Shown in pieces: positions 12,333-23,288 of a DNA stretch of 64,000 nucleotides. The stretch covers positions 154,037 to 218,036 of the forward strand of contig NW_026252127.1 in the NCBI RefSeq assembly GCF_025399195.1, read 5' to 3'. A program made the translations under genes and the position numbers. The stretch comes from Umbelopsis ramanniana AG (lineage: Eukaryota > Mucoromycota > Umbelopsidomycetes > Umbelopsidales > Umbelopsidaceae). Below the pieces are notes generated by a model. It was not told the DNA's origin and made no database searches. It saw only the letters and a program-made list of their open reading frames with translations. How positions within the stretch are numbered: the first letter of the stretch is position 1; each line of letters begins with the position of its first letter.

Positions 12333-12340
12333 CTTATATA
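12333..12340 (-). promoter_or_regulatory. TATA box of the GH55 gene
   Basis: On the minus strand TATATAAG sits 40 bp upstream of the ATG at 12293. This supports that start and a short 5' leader. Confidence 0.6.
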
Positions 12341-15300
12341 CTCGAACGAACTGTGGGGGTGCAAAACTGGAGCCTTGGGAAAGATGGTAAAATACCGTTC
12401 CCTCCCGGACCATTCTTTCTATTGTTCGTAGTTTACCACACTTTGGACAATTGCCCGATCGCAGGCTTGTTGGTGCAACCGCTCAGCAGCTGCCTCAGGG
12501 TAATGGCCATATGGTTGCGTAATGGGGGAGATGGCGGTCGATAAGCTGGCAAAGGAATCAGGTACTGTAATTCTGTAACAAGTTTTCCAGCCACCGTCGC
12601 ACCAAATCCATGTTAGAAATGCAATAAAGCATGGGAAGTACTTTAATTTCATTTGCTTCGTTCCCCACAAAACTTACTTTCCAAAACGGTATACGGGAAA
12701 TGGACATGGAGGTGTTAGACCGGTATTCAATTTTTACATCATATGTGTGCGTGGCGGTAAAAAGCTCAAGAAAGATGTAAGAACCGGTATATTGTCTTAT
12801 GAATTGAGCATGGATATAATTTAGGTAAATACCATTTATCGGCAACACCAAAGTCTATTGTGGTGTCCCCCCTTTAATTTTCCTCTCAGGCTGGTTGCGC
12901 CATCGCGTAGGCAGTAAAAGCAGACAATTAGATGATTATAAGCGGGTAATGCATAGGCGAGCGTTTGTGGGAAAGAGATCAAAGCCATTACACTTGCCGT
13001 GGTGAGACGAAGAAAAATAGATTCTGATTTGCATCTGTCACAAAACTTAGTATACAGGTATTACATCGTAAGCTCCAGTACGTTCAAAATATGTAAGTGT
13101 TCCTGAACCTAAGTTTTATTTGGCTTCGATCATAACTTATATAAAGCTAAACATTCAAGGCCTAGACAAGTAATGCAACCTTAGCACATTCTCCCTCTTG
13201 CCAGCCTCGCGAGTGATGATCAGTTATGCACTCCATCCTATTTCGATGGATGGCCATTTCGGATCAAGCCACGACGGTACACCTTGTGGTCAACGTCACT
13301 CCATCTTGTTTTTGTTCCACAACTCGAAGGTCGTGCAATGCAAAAGCCGCCTAATAGAACACCATTCGGACCGCGGGGGCGCCTGGTTGTACATTGACAG
13401 AGCCATAAATGAAAATTAAATCCCGGTATATAGTTGACCGCCGCCTTTTGAAGAGCCAACGGCATTATACTCGGCTAGTTGGAATGCTGGAGTCAAGTAA
13501 GTAGATGCAAATAATGTAATGATAACGGGGTTGAGGTGTATTGGACAGAAGGTCAATTGAGTATAATACTAGTAAACCAAGGTCGGTGAAAAGCAAGGCG
13601 AATAAAGTGAATCACCGTATGTGGCAAATGCACGGTGATGAAATCCTATTAATTTCTGTTATAATTGCCACAACGATCGATGTTGCAAGGTTTAAGTTTC
13701 TTTTCATGTTATAATGTGGGCTCTGAAGGTATTTCAATACCAATGGCTTTTACTTCAAATGCGATAAACATTTCATCTAACAATATGAACGGCCAAACAA
13801 AGCAAAGAGCTCAATGGAGTAACCGGCAATCTAATGTTCATCACGTGTTCTAAGTGCAGCTTATGGTCAAGTGAATTCAACGGTTGTACGGCAGAATTTT
13901 AGGAGTAATAGAAGGTCGTGAGATGACAGTACGTAAGTATGGTAAAAATGCACCATTGTGGGGTGGCATGAACCAAAAAATGAATGGGTCGTACATGTGG
14001 ACTGGTAAGCGAAGTTCTCCACAACTAACTGAAACGCGGGGACGGCATTCACATATATTGTAGGATGGTCACAAGAGTAGCAAAAGTGACTAGGATATAT
14101 TAACGGCCATCTTTCTTACAAACTGAATACCGGTAATGGTGGGAACACCGGCAAAATGATCACCGGCGGGTAGATGGTCGGCCAATGCCCGTACCGTTTA
14201 TATCCATATGATTTTGTAACACGCCGTAAATGCATGAATTAACTGTCAGATTACCAGATAACATCTTGGTCAACAACATGAATAATCATAGTGAGGTACT
14301 CAATGTGTTTATTCTGAATGATGAGGATTTAGTACTCTAGGTGTCGCCGATCTAGAAATACCTGAAAAGTAGGACAACCTTATTTTGTGAAAACTTAAGG
14401 TATATCAAGTCGAAATATCACGCCCCATGTGCATTTTGCTTTAAAGTGCTTCGAATCTCATCATCTTCAACAGCGCAGCAATCTGCGGTGTTTACCGAAA
14501 AAGTATGGGATGCAGATCGAGCACTGATTATATATGTGTAGTGTCGCTGTAAGCACGCCTACCTGCTGCGACCAGCTTCATCGTGCAAGAACTGGGTGGT
14601 GGTGGCCTGGTACCGCATATGGACTAAAAAACTGCATTGCCGGATAATCATGAGTCCATGAATGATATATCTTTCAGCAGCTGGGGTAAGTTTCGGTTCC
14701 ATGCTTCCATGTATTGCAATTTGCAGTACAAGTGCAAATATTCTTTCCAAAATCAAGTGCACGAAAAGCATCCAGTCTTTCACGTCGAAGTGTAGGTTTT
14801 GGTGCTGGTGAGCAAAATCCAGTATTCTTATTACGCTGCTATACTATGCCGGCAAGAGGGGTGTCGTCGGTCAAGGTTCGTAAGCCAAAACAGCTCAGTT
14901 ACCATAAATGCCATTGACTTTTGGAACCCTGCCAGGTATTCAGTGCTTTCGGTATTCCTAAAAAAAAAAAAACCATGGTGAAATGAGTTCTCTTGGGCAG
15001 GTAACTTACTGCCATGAAGACTGCCGGTTTGCGAGAAGCAAGATGATGGGTTTCTGAGAAAGGTAGCAAAGGTGATCAACAGGCGCAAGTAGGTACCAGG
15101 AAAGAGAAGCAAGAGGTATATCTTTAATGCATGTGTTACATGGTTATCATGCAACGTTGCGTGGTGGCGAAAAGTGCCTCTGTGTTATTTTGATAGCATA
15201 TGGAATGATGTTAATACGCAGACCATCAAACTTTTAAAAGAAGTTTTACCGAGGTATAATCACTTTTTATACGTTGGGCGTTGGTTTAAATGTTAGGGAA

Positions 15301-16442
15301 TATCGGTATATCATTTTCAAAAGTACGGTTGCGGATCTCGGACTTGATCTGGCGAATATTCTGATCCTTCGATATCAGTTTTCTTCCGCTCAAAAAAATG
15401 AACAAGGAAAATATGATGGAGCTGAAAGAGAGCAAGTGTGAGAAAGGCGATGCTGGGGAATTGCGATCGTCCGAGATCGCGCATTGTAGACACATAGCAA
15501 GACTATGTCCCCTTATTCCCCTTATTCCGAGATTACAATATGGTGTGGGTAAGAGTCACAACGTACGCGCAGAATCCGTGGGCATCCAGGGATGCCATGC
15601 GAATCGGTTAGGAGATCAGAAAGTTAGCAGGACTGTTCAGATGCTTCAGACTGCAGATGATGCGATCAGTGATAGATAGAAGTGGCCAAGCTGTCAAGGC
15701 GCGTTTGTTAGCTCTAGTCGGTGACTGTGAAAGTGGGTTCATATCGCGATACCTGATCGTGTTACGATATTGCACAAGCGCTTCTCTCAGGTCCAGACCA
15801 TTGGTGTAACAGGTCGATCAAAGACATTTGTCATTCTCGTAGTACGGTCTGGCCGATAACTATTATTGCATTACATGTCAAAAGATACGATGAGATCTTT
15901 CCTTTTGCAACATGGAGGCATGTTGAGATAGATCACTAGGCTTTTTCAAGCAAAACGAGTGGATGAAATTGTGTGCAAAGTGACCACGATGTGCGATCTG
16001 CCAATAGACGAGAATCGGAGTATCCAAGCCATTGGGTGAGTGTAACTTCGGCACGGTAAAACCAATAATTCTACACTTTTGGACATAATTATCAATATGG
16101 GTTTGAACAATGATCATGAATATCAATGGGGGAATACCAGTATATTGGGCAAACATACGCTACTTCTTATACCTTTTGACTGAACAGCATAAAAAAGAAT
16201 ATATAAAGGGTTAAAATATATATTTTTTTCATGTCGTTCAAGAGCAGATTAATTTGGGCTAGTAACCGTAGAAGGAATTATGAGAAAAAGCAGATGAAAC
16301 ATGGTGGAGGTGAGGGGGTTTTTTGATTTACAAGTACATGAGAAAAAATACGATGCAATAAACTGCTTGCTCTATGGGGCAGTAGACAGTTCCACCAGAT
16401 TAGATAACAATACAAAACGACGACCAAATAAAAGTATCCATT
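12341..16442. other. 4.1-kb region without a supportable gene
   Basis: Many short ORFs under 110 codons on both strands, none with a recognisable domain, signal peptide or linkable exon structure. Examples are 12558-12851 (-), 13238-13465 (-), 15398-15679 (+) and 15878-16156 (-). A poly-A tract occurs near 14960. No terminal repeats, transposase or reverse transcriptase fragments were recognised. It may hold promoter sequence of the GH55 gene, a non-coding RNA or a decayed element. I see nothing firm. Confidence 0.5.
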
Positions 16443-17615
16443 CTACCATCCGGTGACATTCTTATGACGGCCTTCCAAGAATTTGAAAAGAGATCCAGGT
16501 TTCTTGCTCCACTGATTATGCCAGTGGAAAGCAAAGGTCTGTAGCAATCGTTCAGTGGGGAATTCTGCTTCTACAAAAGCGTTGGGCATAGAGTTGGAGG
16601 GTGCGCACAGGACTGAATCGGTGAAACACCAAGGCATGACAGCCCAGGGTTTGATGCCGTTGTGTAAAAGACGACGATAAATGCGATAATACAAGAAACC
16701 ACCCCAGTCGATGTTATCCTTGCGTGGAAGTGGGCCATTTGCCATCTCTGCCAGCATTTCACAGACGTAAGGTGAGTTTTGACGGAATCTCATGAAGGCA
16801 CCGTTGAATGGGAAGCCGTTGGGCAAGAAGCAATCCCACTGTTGGAGCCACTCACGCTCAAAAAGAGGGCTCATGTCTCGGATGAATAGAGAGTCCATGT
16901 CAAACCACATACCACCAAACTTGTAAAGGACTAGTAATCGAATCAAGTCACCATCGAGGTATGCGTGCTTATCGTGGAAATCTAAATGAGACGATCCTTC
17001 CATGGGCGAACCCTTGGCAACCTCCTTCGAGTCGTATAAAAAGAGTTTGAAGCGTTCTGGTTGATACTTTAGAACTTCCTTCACAACCCAAGATTCCGAG
17101 AGGTCGCCGTTACTCCACAAATACAGAATAGTACTGTTAGTATCCTGTGTTGCAAAAAAGGAGCGTAGGGTTGCCAGTTGTTTGTCTCCCATAGGCACCA
17201 AATCAGCTCTCCAATACGCATGATAAATGATTTTTTCACCAGGAGCTCGAAGTGCTGGACGAGGTTGGATAGTAGCAGCGAAATCGTAACAATCGTAATC
17301 TTGCAGTAATGATATTCCAGGCGCAACGTCATAAGCGTATTCTGTGTAGCCTTGCTTGTACGAACTATTTTCAGGCAGTGAGTCAAAGCAGCCAGAGAGA
17401 GGCTCATAGTAAAGTTCATCTGCGTGTGATATCCAGTTTCTTAAGTAGACTCTGAGGTTAAGTTCTAACTGGCAAACGGAAAAGAAGATGACCAAGGCGG
17501 TCAGCAATATACCAGCCGTCCACTTTGATAAAGAGATAATCAAGCGACGGTTGGGACGTGCGACAGTAGCAGCAGATAAGCGGTTGTAGCCATAGCGAGC
17601 TTTGAAAGGCCACAT
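16443..17615 (-). CDS. Type II membrane glycosyltransferase, GT32-like (DXD)
   Basis: Single-exon gene, 390 residues, ATG at 17615. A short basic cytosolic tail is followed by one membrane anchor (about 31-50, WTAGILLTALVIFFSVCQ), then a luminal domain, the usual Golgi glycosyltransferase topology. The catalytic core has the sugar-transferase DXD region YKFGGMWFDMDSLFIRD (DMD at 239-241), which binds Mn2+ and the nucleotide sugar in the Gly_transf_sug/GT32 and alpha-1,4-GlcNAc/Gal transferase clan. The sequence KIIYHAYWRADLVP at 128-141 resembles the usual N-terminal strand of this fold. The donor and acceptor cannot be told from sequence; fungal relatives act on mannans or glycolipids. The methyltransferase at 18140 is divergent from it. 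Confidence 0.85.
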   Translation of the reverse strand: MWPFKARYGYNRLSAATVARPNRRLIISLSKWTAGILLTALVIFFSVCQLELNLRVYLRNWISHADELYYEPLSGCFDSLPENSSYKQGYTEYAYDVAPGISLLQDYDCYDFAATIQPRPALRAPGEKIIYHAYWRADLVPMGDKQLATLRSFFATQDTNSTILYLWSNGDLSESWVVKEVLKYQPERFKLFLYDSKEVAKGSPMEGSSHLDFHDKHAYLDGDLIRLLVLYKFGGMWFDMDSLFIRDMSPLFEREWLQQWDCFLPNGFPFNGAFMRFRQNSPYVCEMLAEMANGPLPRKDNIDWGGFLYYRIYRRLLHNGIKPWAVMPWCFTDSVLCAPSNSMPNAFVEAEFPTERLLQTFAFHWHNQWSKKPGSLFKFLEGRHKNVTGW

Positions 17616-18139
17616 TTAGCGTTTGTAGAAGGAGAAAGGGAAAAGAAGGGGGGTTTGATGATCAACGGAAGGAAATGTGTTGAAGAGGGAAAAAAAGAGA
17701 AAAAAAAAAGTGTCAAATGGGCTTAGTTCGGAGTTGTTATTGATATTCCTAATATTGAAAATTGTAACCCTGCTCATTAGCTTGGCAAAAAGTGATCGTG
17801 ATACCCTGACGTCATAATTTGAAATGGCTTTATCCCTCTCGCTTAAGAAATTTCTTTCTGCGTTGAAATGTCAGAGGGTTACAGGAACAGACGAGTTTTT
17901 CGTTCGAATCGAAAAAGCAGACCATATTCGCATACTATCGACATGGTCAGGAATCGTACTCTAAAATCAGAGCATTTTTCACCATCGTACACTGCTCCGA
18001 CTGGAACTGGTCTCACCGAAAAAAGTGATTGTGAACAAATTCTGGTTTTACATAATATAGCTTTCCCTTCACAAAAGAGTAAGGGATAATCAGGGTCCTT
18101 AGAATTCTTATTTTTTTGGGTTGACCTTAGAAATAGTCA
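17616..18139. other. Intergenic between divergent genes
   Basis: Shared upstream region of the glycosyltransferase (-) and the methyltransferase (+). A 73-codon ATG ORF at 17868-18089 has no recognised domain. It cannot be joined at its end to the methyltransferase frame, because a TAG lies six bases ahead of the ATG at 18140. Confidence 0.5.
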
Positions 18140-19842
18140 ATGTCGTTACAACCGACCATATTACTATCCCCTCCTAAAAAAAGGAAATCATATTCACACC
18201 CAGAAAGGCTATCGACGGCCGACAAAAACATCACACATAGACATTCCGCGGATTTTGGTACTTCGCTGGATCAAGACAATGGAGCTAATTTCGTGCCAAC
18301 ATTAGAGCAAGACGGCCCAGCATGCCCTCGCAACCTTGGTGGTAGAACCCGAAGTAACCTCTTGCTACACTTTAAATCAGTGTTGCCGTGGACAGACAGC
18401 GGTCTTTGGACCCCACCAGAATCTCGACGAAACTCCTCTCTCATACCATCACAGCAAAATAAGGCAGAATATGATGGAAGTAAAGCCAGAAAACCTCTTC
18501 CTCCATTCCCAATTGAAGAAAATGTAGAGAACCGAGCTGCAGAACCTGATTTTAACAGCTCGAAGGTTCGATCTGTTGGTGGACGACAGTTCCTAAACAA
18601 TACAGGTGAGGAGTGCATCAAAGATCTGGACCTCAACGTCGGGCTTTAATGACTGACTGGAATTATGTTCATGGAATGCAGATGCCTTATATTCGCTACC
18701 TATTGATGAAGATGAGATTGATCGAATGCAAACAGAGCACTTTATGTTGAAGGAATTATTAAGCGGGTAAGATTTACTGAGGGCACGACATACAATTTTT
18801 TTTTTTATCCTGACCTTTAACGTTGCCGTCCATTCCCTAGTCTTTTGTATCACTCGCCCGTCACTGAAGTTCTCGCTGAAGGAGCGTATGTGTTGGACCT
18901 CGGGTAAGCTACATGTTACACGCCGACCTATTCAATATGATAACTTAACATGAACTTACCTCATTAGTTGCGGATGCGGATCATGGTGCATGGTATGTAT
19001 GGTTTTCCCCGATAGAGAATATTTTCGCCCCCATATGCAAAATATACTCTCCCCCCCACTCACACTTTTCCCAACAGGAAATGGCAACACTTTTCCCAAA
19101 ATCCAACTTTGTAGGATGCGATATTGCTACCTTATACCCGACATCCATAACACCCGAAAATTGTCGGTTTGAGCACTGCGATGTCACCAAAAGGCTCCCG
19201 TACAACGATGATAGCTTCGATTTTGTCATTTCCAGAAATATGGCACTGGCTGTACGGTTTGACAGTTGGCAAGATTACGTCGATGAAATGATCAGAGTGT
19301 CCAGACCAGGTGCATACATCGAAATTATTGAACTGGACTGGTAATGTGATGACAAAAAAACATTTTATAAATTATTTCCAGATCATCTTCTGATACAATT
19401 TATTTTACAGGGATATAAAGAACAAGGGGGTCAACATGTCATATTGGAATCTTGCGAGTAAGGTCTCTTTCATTTTTCAAATGCATGCATATTCAAAGAC
19501 TCATGCCATAGCGCGCACACAGTGCTCAAATTGTGGAGGAAACGAGGTGTTAATCCACGGGTTGCCAGGCTATTACGGAATTATCTATCCAACATGAGCG
19601 ATCTCAATGTATCCTATATCTCCATGCCAATAGGAGACTGGGGTGGGCAACTTGGAAGTTGTAGCTGGGACATGTGGAAGCGACTGATGAATGCGGCTAT
19701 GCCTTTTTACATGAGTCGGACCGGGCTTACAAAAGAGGAATATGGCAGGCTAGTAACCCAATGTCTTGAAGATACCCACGTCACTCATAGTCACTGCAAC
19801 TATTGGTTCTACTGTGGCAGGCCACTGAAAAAGGTGACCTAA
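18140..19842 (+). CDS. SAM-dependent methyltransferase (class I), fungal type
   Basis: Seven exons (18140-18605, 18682-18766, 18841-18903, 18968-18992, 19078-19340, 19411-19457, 19523-19842) give 422 residues. The first 150-odd residues are polar, Ser/Pro-rich and probably disordered (KKRKSYSHPERL near the start). The Rossmann core begins with motif I VLDLGCGCGSWCM, built across three exons including one of only 25 bp. Next come the motif II acidic strand (NFVGCDIA), the motif III/IV stretch CDVTKRLPYNDDSFDFVISRN and the post-motif GAYIEIIELDW. This arrangement is that of the large fungal Methyltransf_25/LaeA-like family. LaeA members are regulators of secondary metabolism, but this family name alone does not establish that role here. 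An in-frame TAG six bases before the ATG fixes the start. Confidence 0.88.
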
Positions 19843-20295
19843 AGTATGCGATGAAAGGAGGAGGCAAAGGAGTTCATGCTCCACTTCAGCCTCACTCCCC
19901 CCCTATCAACGAATGCTTGAGCCAAGGAGAACTCCTGAACTGGATCGGCAAAAGATTTCTTTATGGGCGTTGCAGGGTAAAAGTCACAGTTTCTCATCTC
20001 GCCATGGCCCCATGAACAGAATGGCGATCTCCACGAGAGAAGGTTGTGACACGAATAAAAAAAAAAACCATTTCTTAACATGCCGCATGTGAAGCGTGGC
20101 GCGTGTTGGAACCAGAAGATAAACCAGCAAAGCATTTCGGGTTCCCGTGTTGGGCTGGGCTTTTTGGGCTGGGCCCAACTTTTTGGGCAACATTGGGATA
20201 TATAAACTGTCACTTTTCTGCCAGTCAATCACTTTTTTTTTTTTCCTCTCAATGCCATCATCTTTTTTCACTTCTTTATAAATCATCCCAATTCA
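19843..20295. other. Intergenic, promoter region of orphan gene
   Basis: Contains the GGGCTGGGC repeat cluster at 20150-20190 and a TATA-like TATATAAA near 20200, about 95 bp before the next start, followed by pyrimidine-rich leader sequence. No gene seen. Confidence 0.55.
20150..20190 (+). promoter_or_regulatory. GGGCTGGGC repeat/palindrome, putative promoter element
   Basis: TTGGGCTGGGC occurs at 20150-20160 and again at 20164-20174, where it extends into the near-palindrome TTGGGCTGGGCCCAA (20164-20178). A third TTGGGC follows at about 20182-20188. The cluster lies 106-146 bp upstream of the ATG at 20296 and just upstream of a TATA-like site. The same 14-bp core recurs at 25631-25644 ahead of another gene. 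Function is inferred. Confidence 0.45.
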
Positions 20296-21056
20296 ATGTC
20301 TAAAATCCAGTTTGACAATGGCGTCATGATCCTGTCTGCGGTAGACCCGCTGTCAAATCGAATGAGCATCCAGATACTCCAATTGCCTCATCCTCCAAAA
20401 CTGGAGCCACTGGATTTTCTATTCGAACCCACTGCTAACAGTCGAAAGCGCGTGCGCCCATCCAAAGAAACTCGAGCCATTGTAGAACGAGAGCTTATGC
20501 TAGTTCGAGCCAATTCAAAATTCACAGAGCATTTCATTCCTCCGCCTACTACCCCTATCACACCAACCCGTCCCTTATCCTCCTCTTCCTTTGAATCTGC
20601 TTTGACCTCATCAGAAGGTACTACGTGTTCTCGAAGTACCCGGCGACGTCGCCCCTCACTTGGACTTGTACAACGATTATTTGCTTCCAGTGACCCTGAG
20701 CCCGAACCATTAGGTGAGTTCGGATTTTCATTTCATGCAAATTTTTTTTTTTTCGGTCGGGTTCACTAATACCCTGAATAGAAGTGTCATGGCTAGACGC
20801 CGATATATGTGATTCCAAGCATACCGCTAGTAAAAAGTTCCCCATTCTCAAAGGTAATAGACATGTGCGGTTGATCGTAGTGTGGAATGTACAGCATAAT
20901 ACTCACATGGGATCATCCGTAGATCTTTTGATGACAACGAAACGTATCCGTCGGACAAAGTCTTGTACGGCTCCAGATCAATATGCATCCTCACCGTTCC
21001 GAACGACCAGTTGGTGGTCAGAGGCTCCCATGCCCTCCATGCCACTTGTTAAATAG
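20296..21056 (+). CDS. Hypothetical protein, no recognised domain
   Basis: Three exons (20296-20713, 20782-20853, 20923-21056) with good GT/AG signals give one frame of 207 residues. I do not recognise the family. Visible features are a possible hydrophobic or beta-rich start (NGVMILSAV), a basic patch RKRVRPSKETR at about 51-61, a Pro/Thr/Ser-rich middle, a very basic RSTRRRRPSLG stretch around 113-123 that could be a nuclear signal or phosphosite, and a Ser/Pro-rich C-terminus (ending PSMPLVK). The basic and disordered composition suggests a regulatory or adaptor protein, but that is a guess. The gene model rests on two introns that keep frame and on the TATA/leader arrangement upstream. 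Confidence 0.6.
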
Positions 21057-22765
21057 CTATACTGTCATTTCGATCAAACCCAACGATGCGCTTGCGCTTG
21101 TTAAGGACCGCTTTCAAACACATTCACTCTATCATAGTACATATTCGCATTTATACTACCCCATACCCTCTCTTTTACCACCTTCTTTTGCTAATATGCG
21201 CTCTCGAGTAGCTTACCATGTCACTCTCTGTAAATCATCCTATGCCGATGTACTGTGAAAATTGCAAATATATACATTTAGCCATCCATCGGTTTGCTTG
21301 AATGAGTGTTACACATCTCGGCTGCGGCGTTTAGGATCCCATCCGTCCAGCTAGCTCAGCCCAAACATTTTTGCAAGGGACCTTGCAAATCTTTTTCGAG
21401 GTTCCGTTTCGAAACCGAGATTTTGACATCTCATCTTTATGCCTTGCTTTCGTTGTATGACAAAAATAGCAACCCAGGTTCCTGAATCTCGAATCAAAAA
21501 ATCTCGCACTTCTGCAACTCCTCCTTCCTATCCCGGTGGGGTTTCCACAGTAGCGACAGTTCGGTCAATGCTTAAGCGAGATGCCGGTAAAGCGTGACAC
21601 TCTGGAATGAAAGGAATCCATAAAGTGGCGAAAATTTCCCGTTGTTGTCATCGACACTTTGGACCGATAAAGATTGATTACTGTTTTGGGCAAGCCGCTG
21701 AACTTTGCTTCACAAATAGCCACGCCATAGGAGGTGGGGGGCAGGTTGGGGGGGAGCGCGAACATCGATCAGTGGGTAAGAAGTAACAGCACATGTAAAT
21801 TTTATCTTTTTCTTTCTAGGCCTCCAGCGCACGATGCGCATGGGAATGCATGCAGCGCTTCTAAACGGCTGAAATTTTGGCTCACCCCATTTATTTAGGT
21901 CTATCTTCTCAAACGAGCATGTTTAACGAGAGATGTCTTGTAGTAAATGTTTGCCGACATACACTGAGTAAGATCCGTTGGGTGAGATACGCTGTGTTCG
22001 GACGTGATGTTTATTTATGACTACAAACCTTGCGTTATTTTTGGTTTGTCATTTTTGTATGGAGGGCAAACGTTATCAGGCGGACTACGAGGTTTCACAT
22101 TGGGTTTGCTGAACTGCCTTGGGCTGAGCTGAACCTCATCGATTTTTCTCAATTGTTATCACAGACCGTAAACTAGCCTGCCGTATTTGCGTGACGAAAC
22201 ACCGTAGTGAAATCAGTGAGTTCCAGTCGGTCACATTCTTTCCCAGCTAAAAACCCAGCAACTGCCCGTATATTCCACCTCAGCCCAATACCTGAGTTCA
22301 ACCTGGTTTGCTGCTCGCCCATAACGCGAATTCCCTCAAGTAATATCAGATGGTAACTGTCCATCATGATTGAGAAGACGTGTTAACACTGGCTTTGGTG
22401 GTGAGAAAATTTCCCTTTGCGCACACCCCTGCCCAATAAGCTTCACTGTGACCGCCTTTTCAACAAGACGCGTGCATCCGCTGAACCAGTATCAAAAGCT
22501 ATGAACAAACAGAAGATGACCAGTCGCAGCCAGCACTGCCCTTTGATTTATAATACGGCAGCCCACTCGTAGTCCGAATACCTATGTATCCCCATTCTTT
22601 GCAGGAAAGATTGGTCCTATTCGCCCAAGACGTCCGTTGCACACATTACAAATCCAATTCGCCTCAGCCCAACGAGCGGGGATAACTAGGCCCAGTTATC
22701 AGCAAAATACGAATTTTCAGAGCTATTCATTTATTGAAACACGTCCTTAGCAATGGCTATAGGTC
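21057..22765. other. Intergenic, 1.7 kb, no gene seen
   Basis: Short minus-strand ORFs at 21565-21765 and 22173-22367 are not convincing. The sequence is of mixed composition with several GGGCT/AGCCC words but no ordered repeat. Confidence 0.5.
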
Positions 22766-23131
22766 TTACTTTCGGGCAGCTACAAGGTTGGTGTAGGTAG
22801 TTCCATGGAATCCGGTATCGTCGCCTCTAGCGTCGTGGAAGAAGAAATATCCACGGTTGTTAGGGATGCTCAACTCCTCTTGGAAAAACTGAGAGATGCT
22901 AGCGCTAAGGTTAGCGTTGCGTTCGTTGTCAATGTTACCAATAGATGTAACGTGGGCGATGAAGCCAGGGTCAGTTGAGCCGGCGAAGGAGAAATGTTGA
23001 ACTTGGTTAAAGGTGATTAAGCAGAGACTCTCAGGCTTGCCAATGGCTTCCGAGAATTTCTTTGATACAGTCTTGACAAAGGCGTCGAGATCCTTGGGAC
23101 CGACATTGGTAGAGATTTCGAGAGAAGGCAT
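22766..23131 (-). CDS. MIF-like tautomerase (macrophage migration inhibitory factor family)
   Basis: Single exon, 121 residues, against about 115 for MIF. The catalytic proline directly follows the initiator Met (MPSLEISTNV), as needed for the N-terminal Pro general base of the tautomerase superfamily. The family pattern continues with KKFSEAIGKPESLC, then FAGSTDPGFIAHVTSIG, matching the region in MIF where the conserved Ile-64-type residue sits, and SIPNNRGYFFFHD. Predicted function is keto-enol tautomerisation of a phenylpyruvate-like or other enol acid in a trimer. The true substrate is unknown; MIF homologues also exist as plant and protist intracellular enzymes. There is no signal peptide. 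It is transcribed divergently from the RraA-like gene, 157 bp away. Confidence 0.9.
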   Translation of the reverse strand: MPSLEISTNVGPKDLDAFVKTVSKKFSEAIGKPESLCLITFNQVQHFSFAGSTDPGFIAHVTSIGNIDNERNANLSASISQFFQEELSIPNNRGYFFFHDARGDDTGFHGTTYTNLVAARK

Positions 23132-23288
23132 ATTGCTTGGTAAGAGGCACTGACAAGCATTCGCGGACTCAAAATCTTAAGCTTATATGCTCGTGCCCTG
23201 TGACTGTTCGCACGTGAATCACGTAATTCGACACTATATGCCCGCGGTTTTTTCGGGGGATGTGCTTCTGAACTTCTACCCATTTATT
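23132..23288. promoter_or_regulatory. Bidirectional promoter between MIF-like and RraA-like genes
   Basis: Only 157 bp separate the two divergent start codons, so the genes very probably share control sequence. The stretch includes CACGTGAATCACGTAA at about 23211-23226, with an E-box-like CACGTG and a second half-copy CACGTAA. A regulatory role is inferred. Confidence 0.5.

Noticed and set aside
15398-15679. 93-codon ORF in the gene-free region
   Set aside because: No domain, isolated, and overlapped by an equally long ORF on the other strand.
17868-18089. 73-codon ATG ORF just upstream of the methyltransferase
   Set aside because: No recognised domain. A TAG six bases ahead of the methyltransferase ATG blocks a simple extension, and no good donor links it to a later exon.
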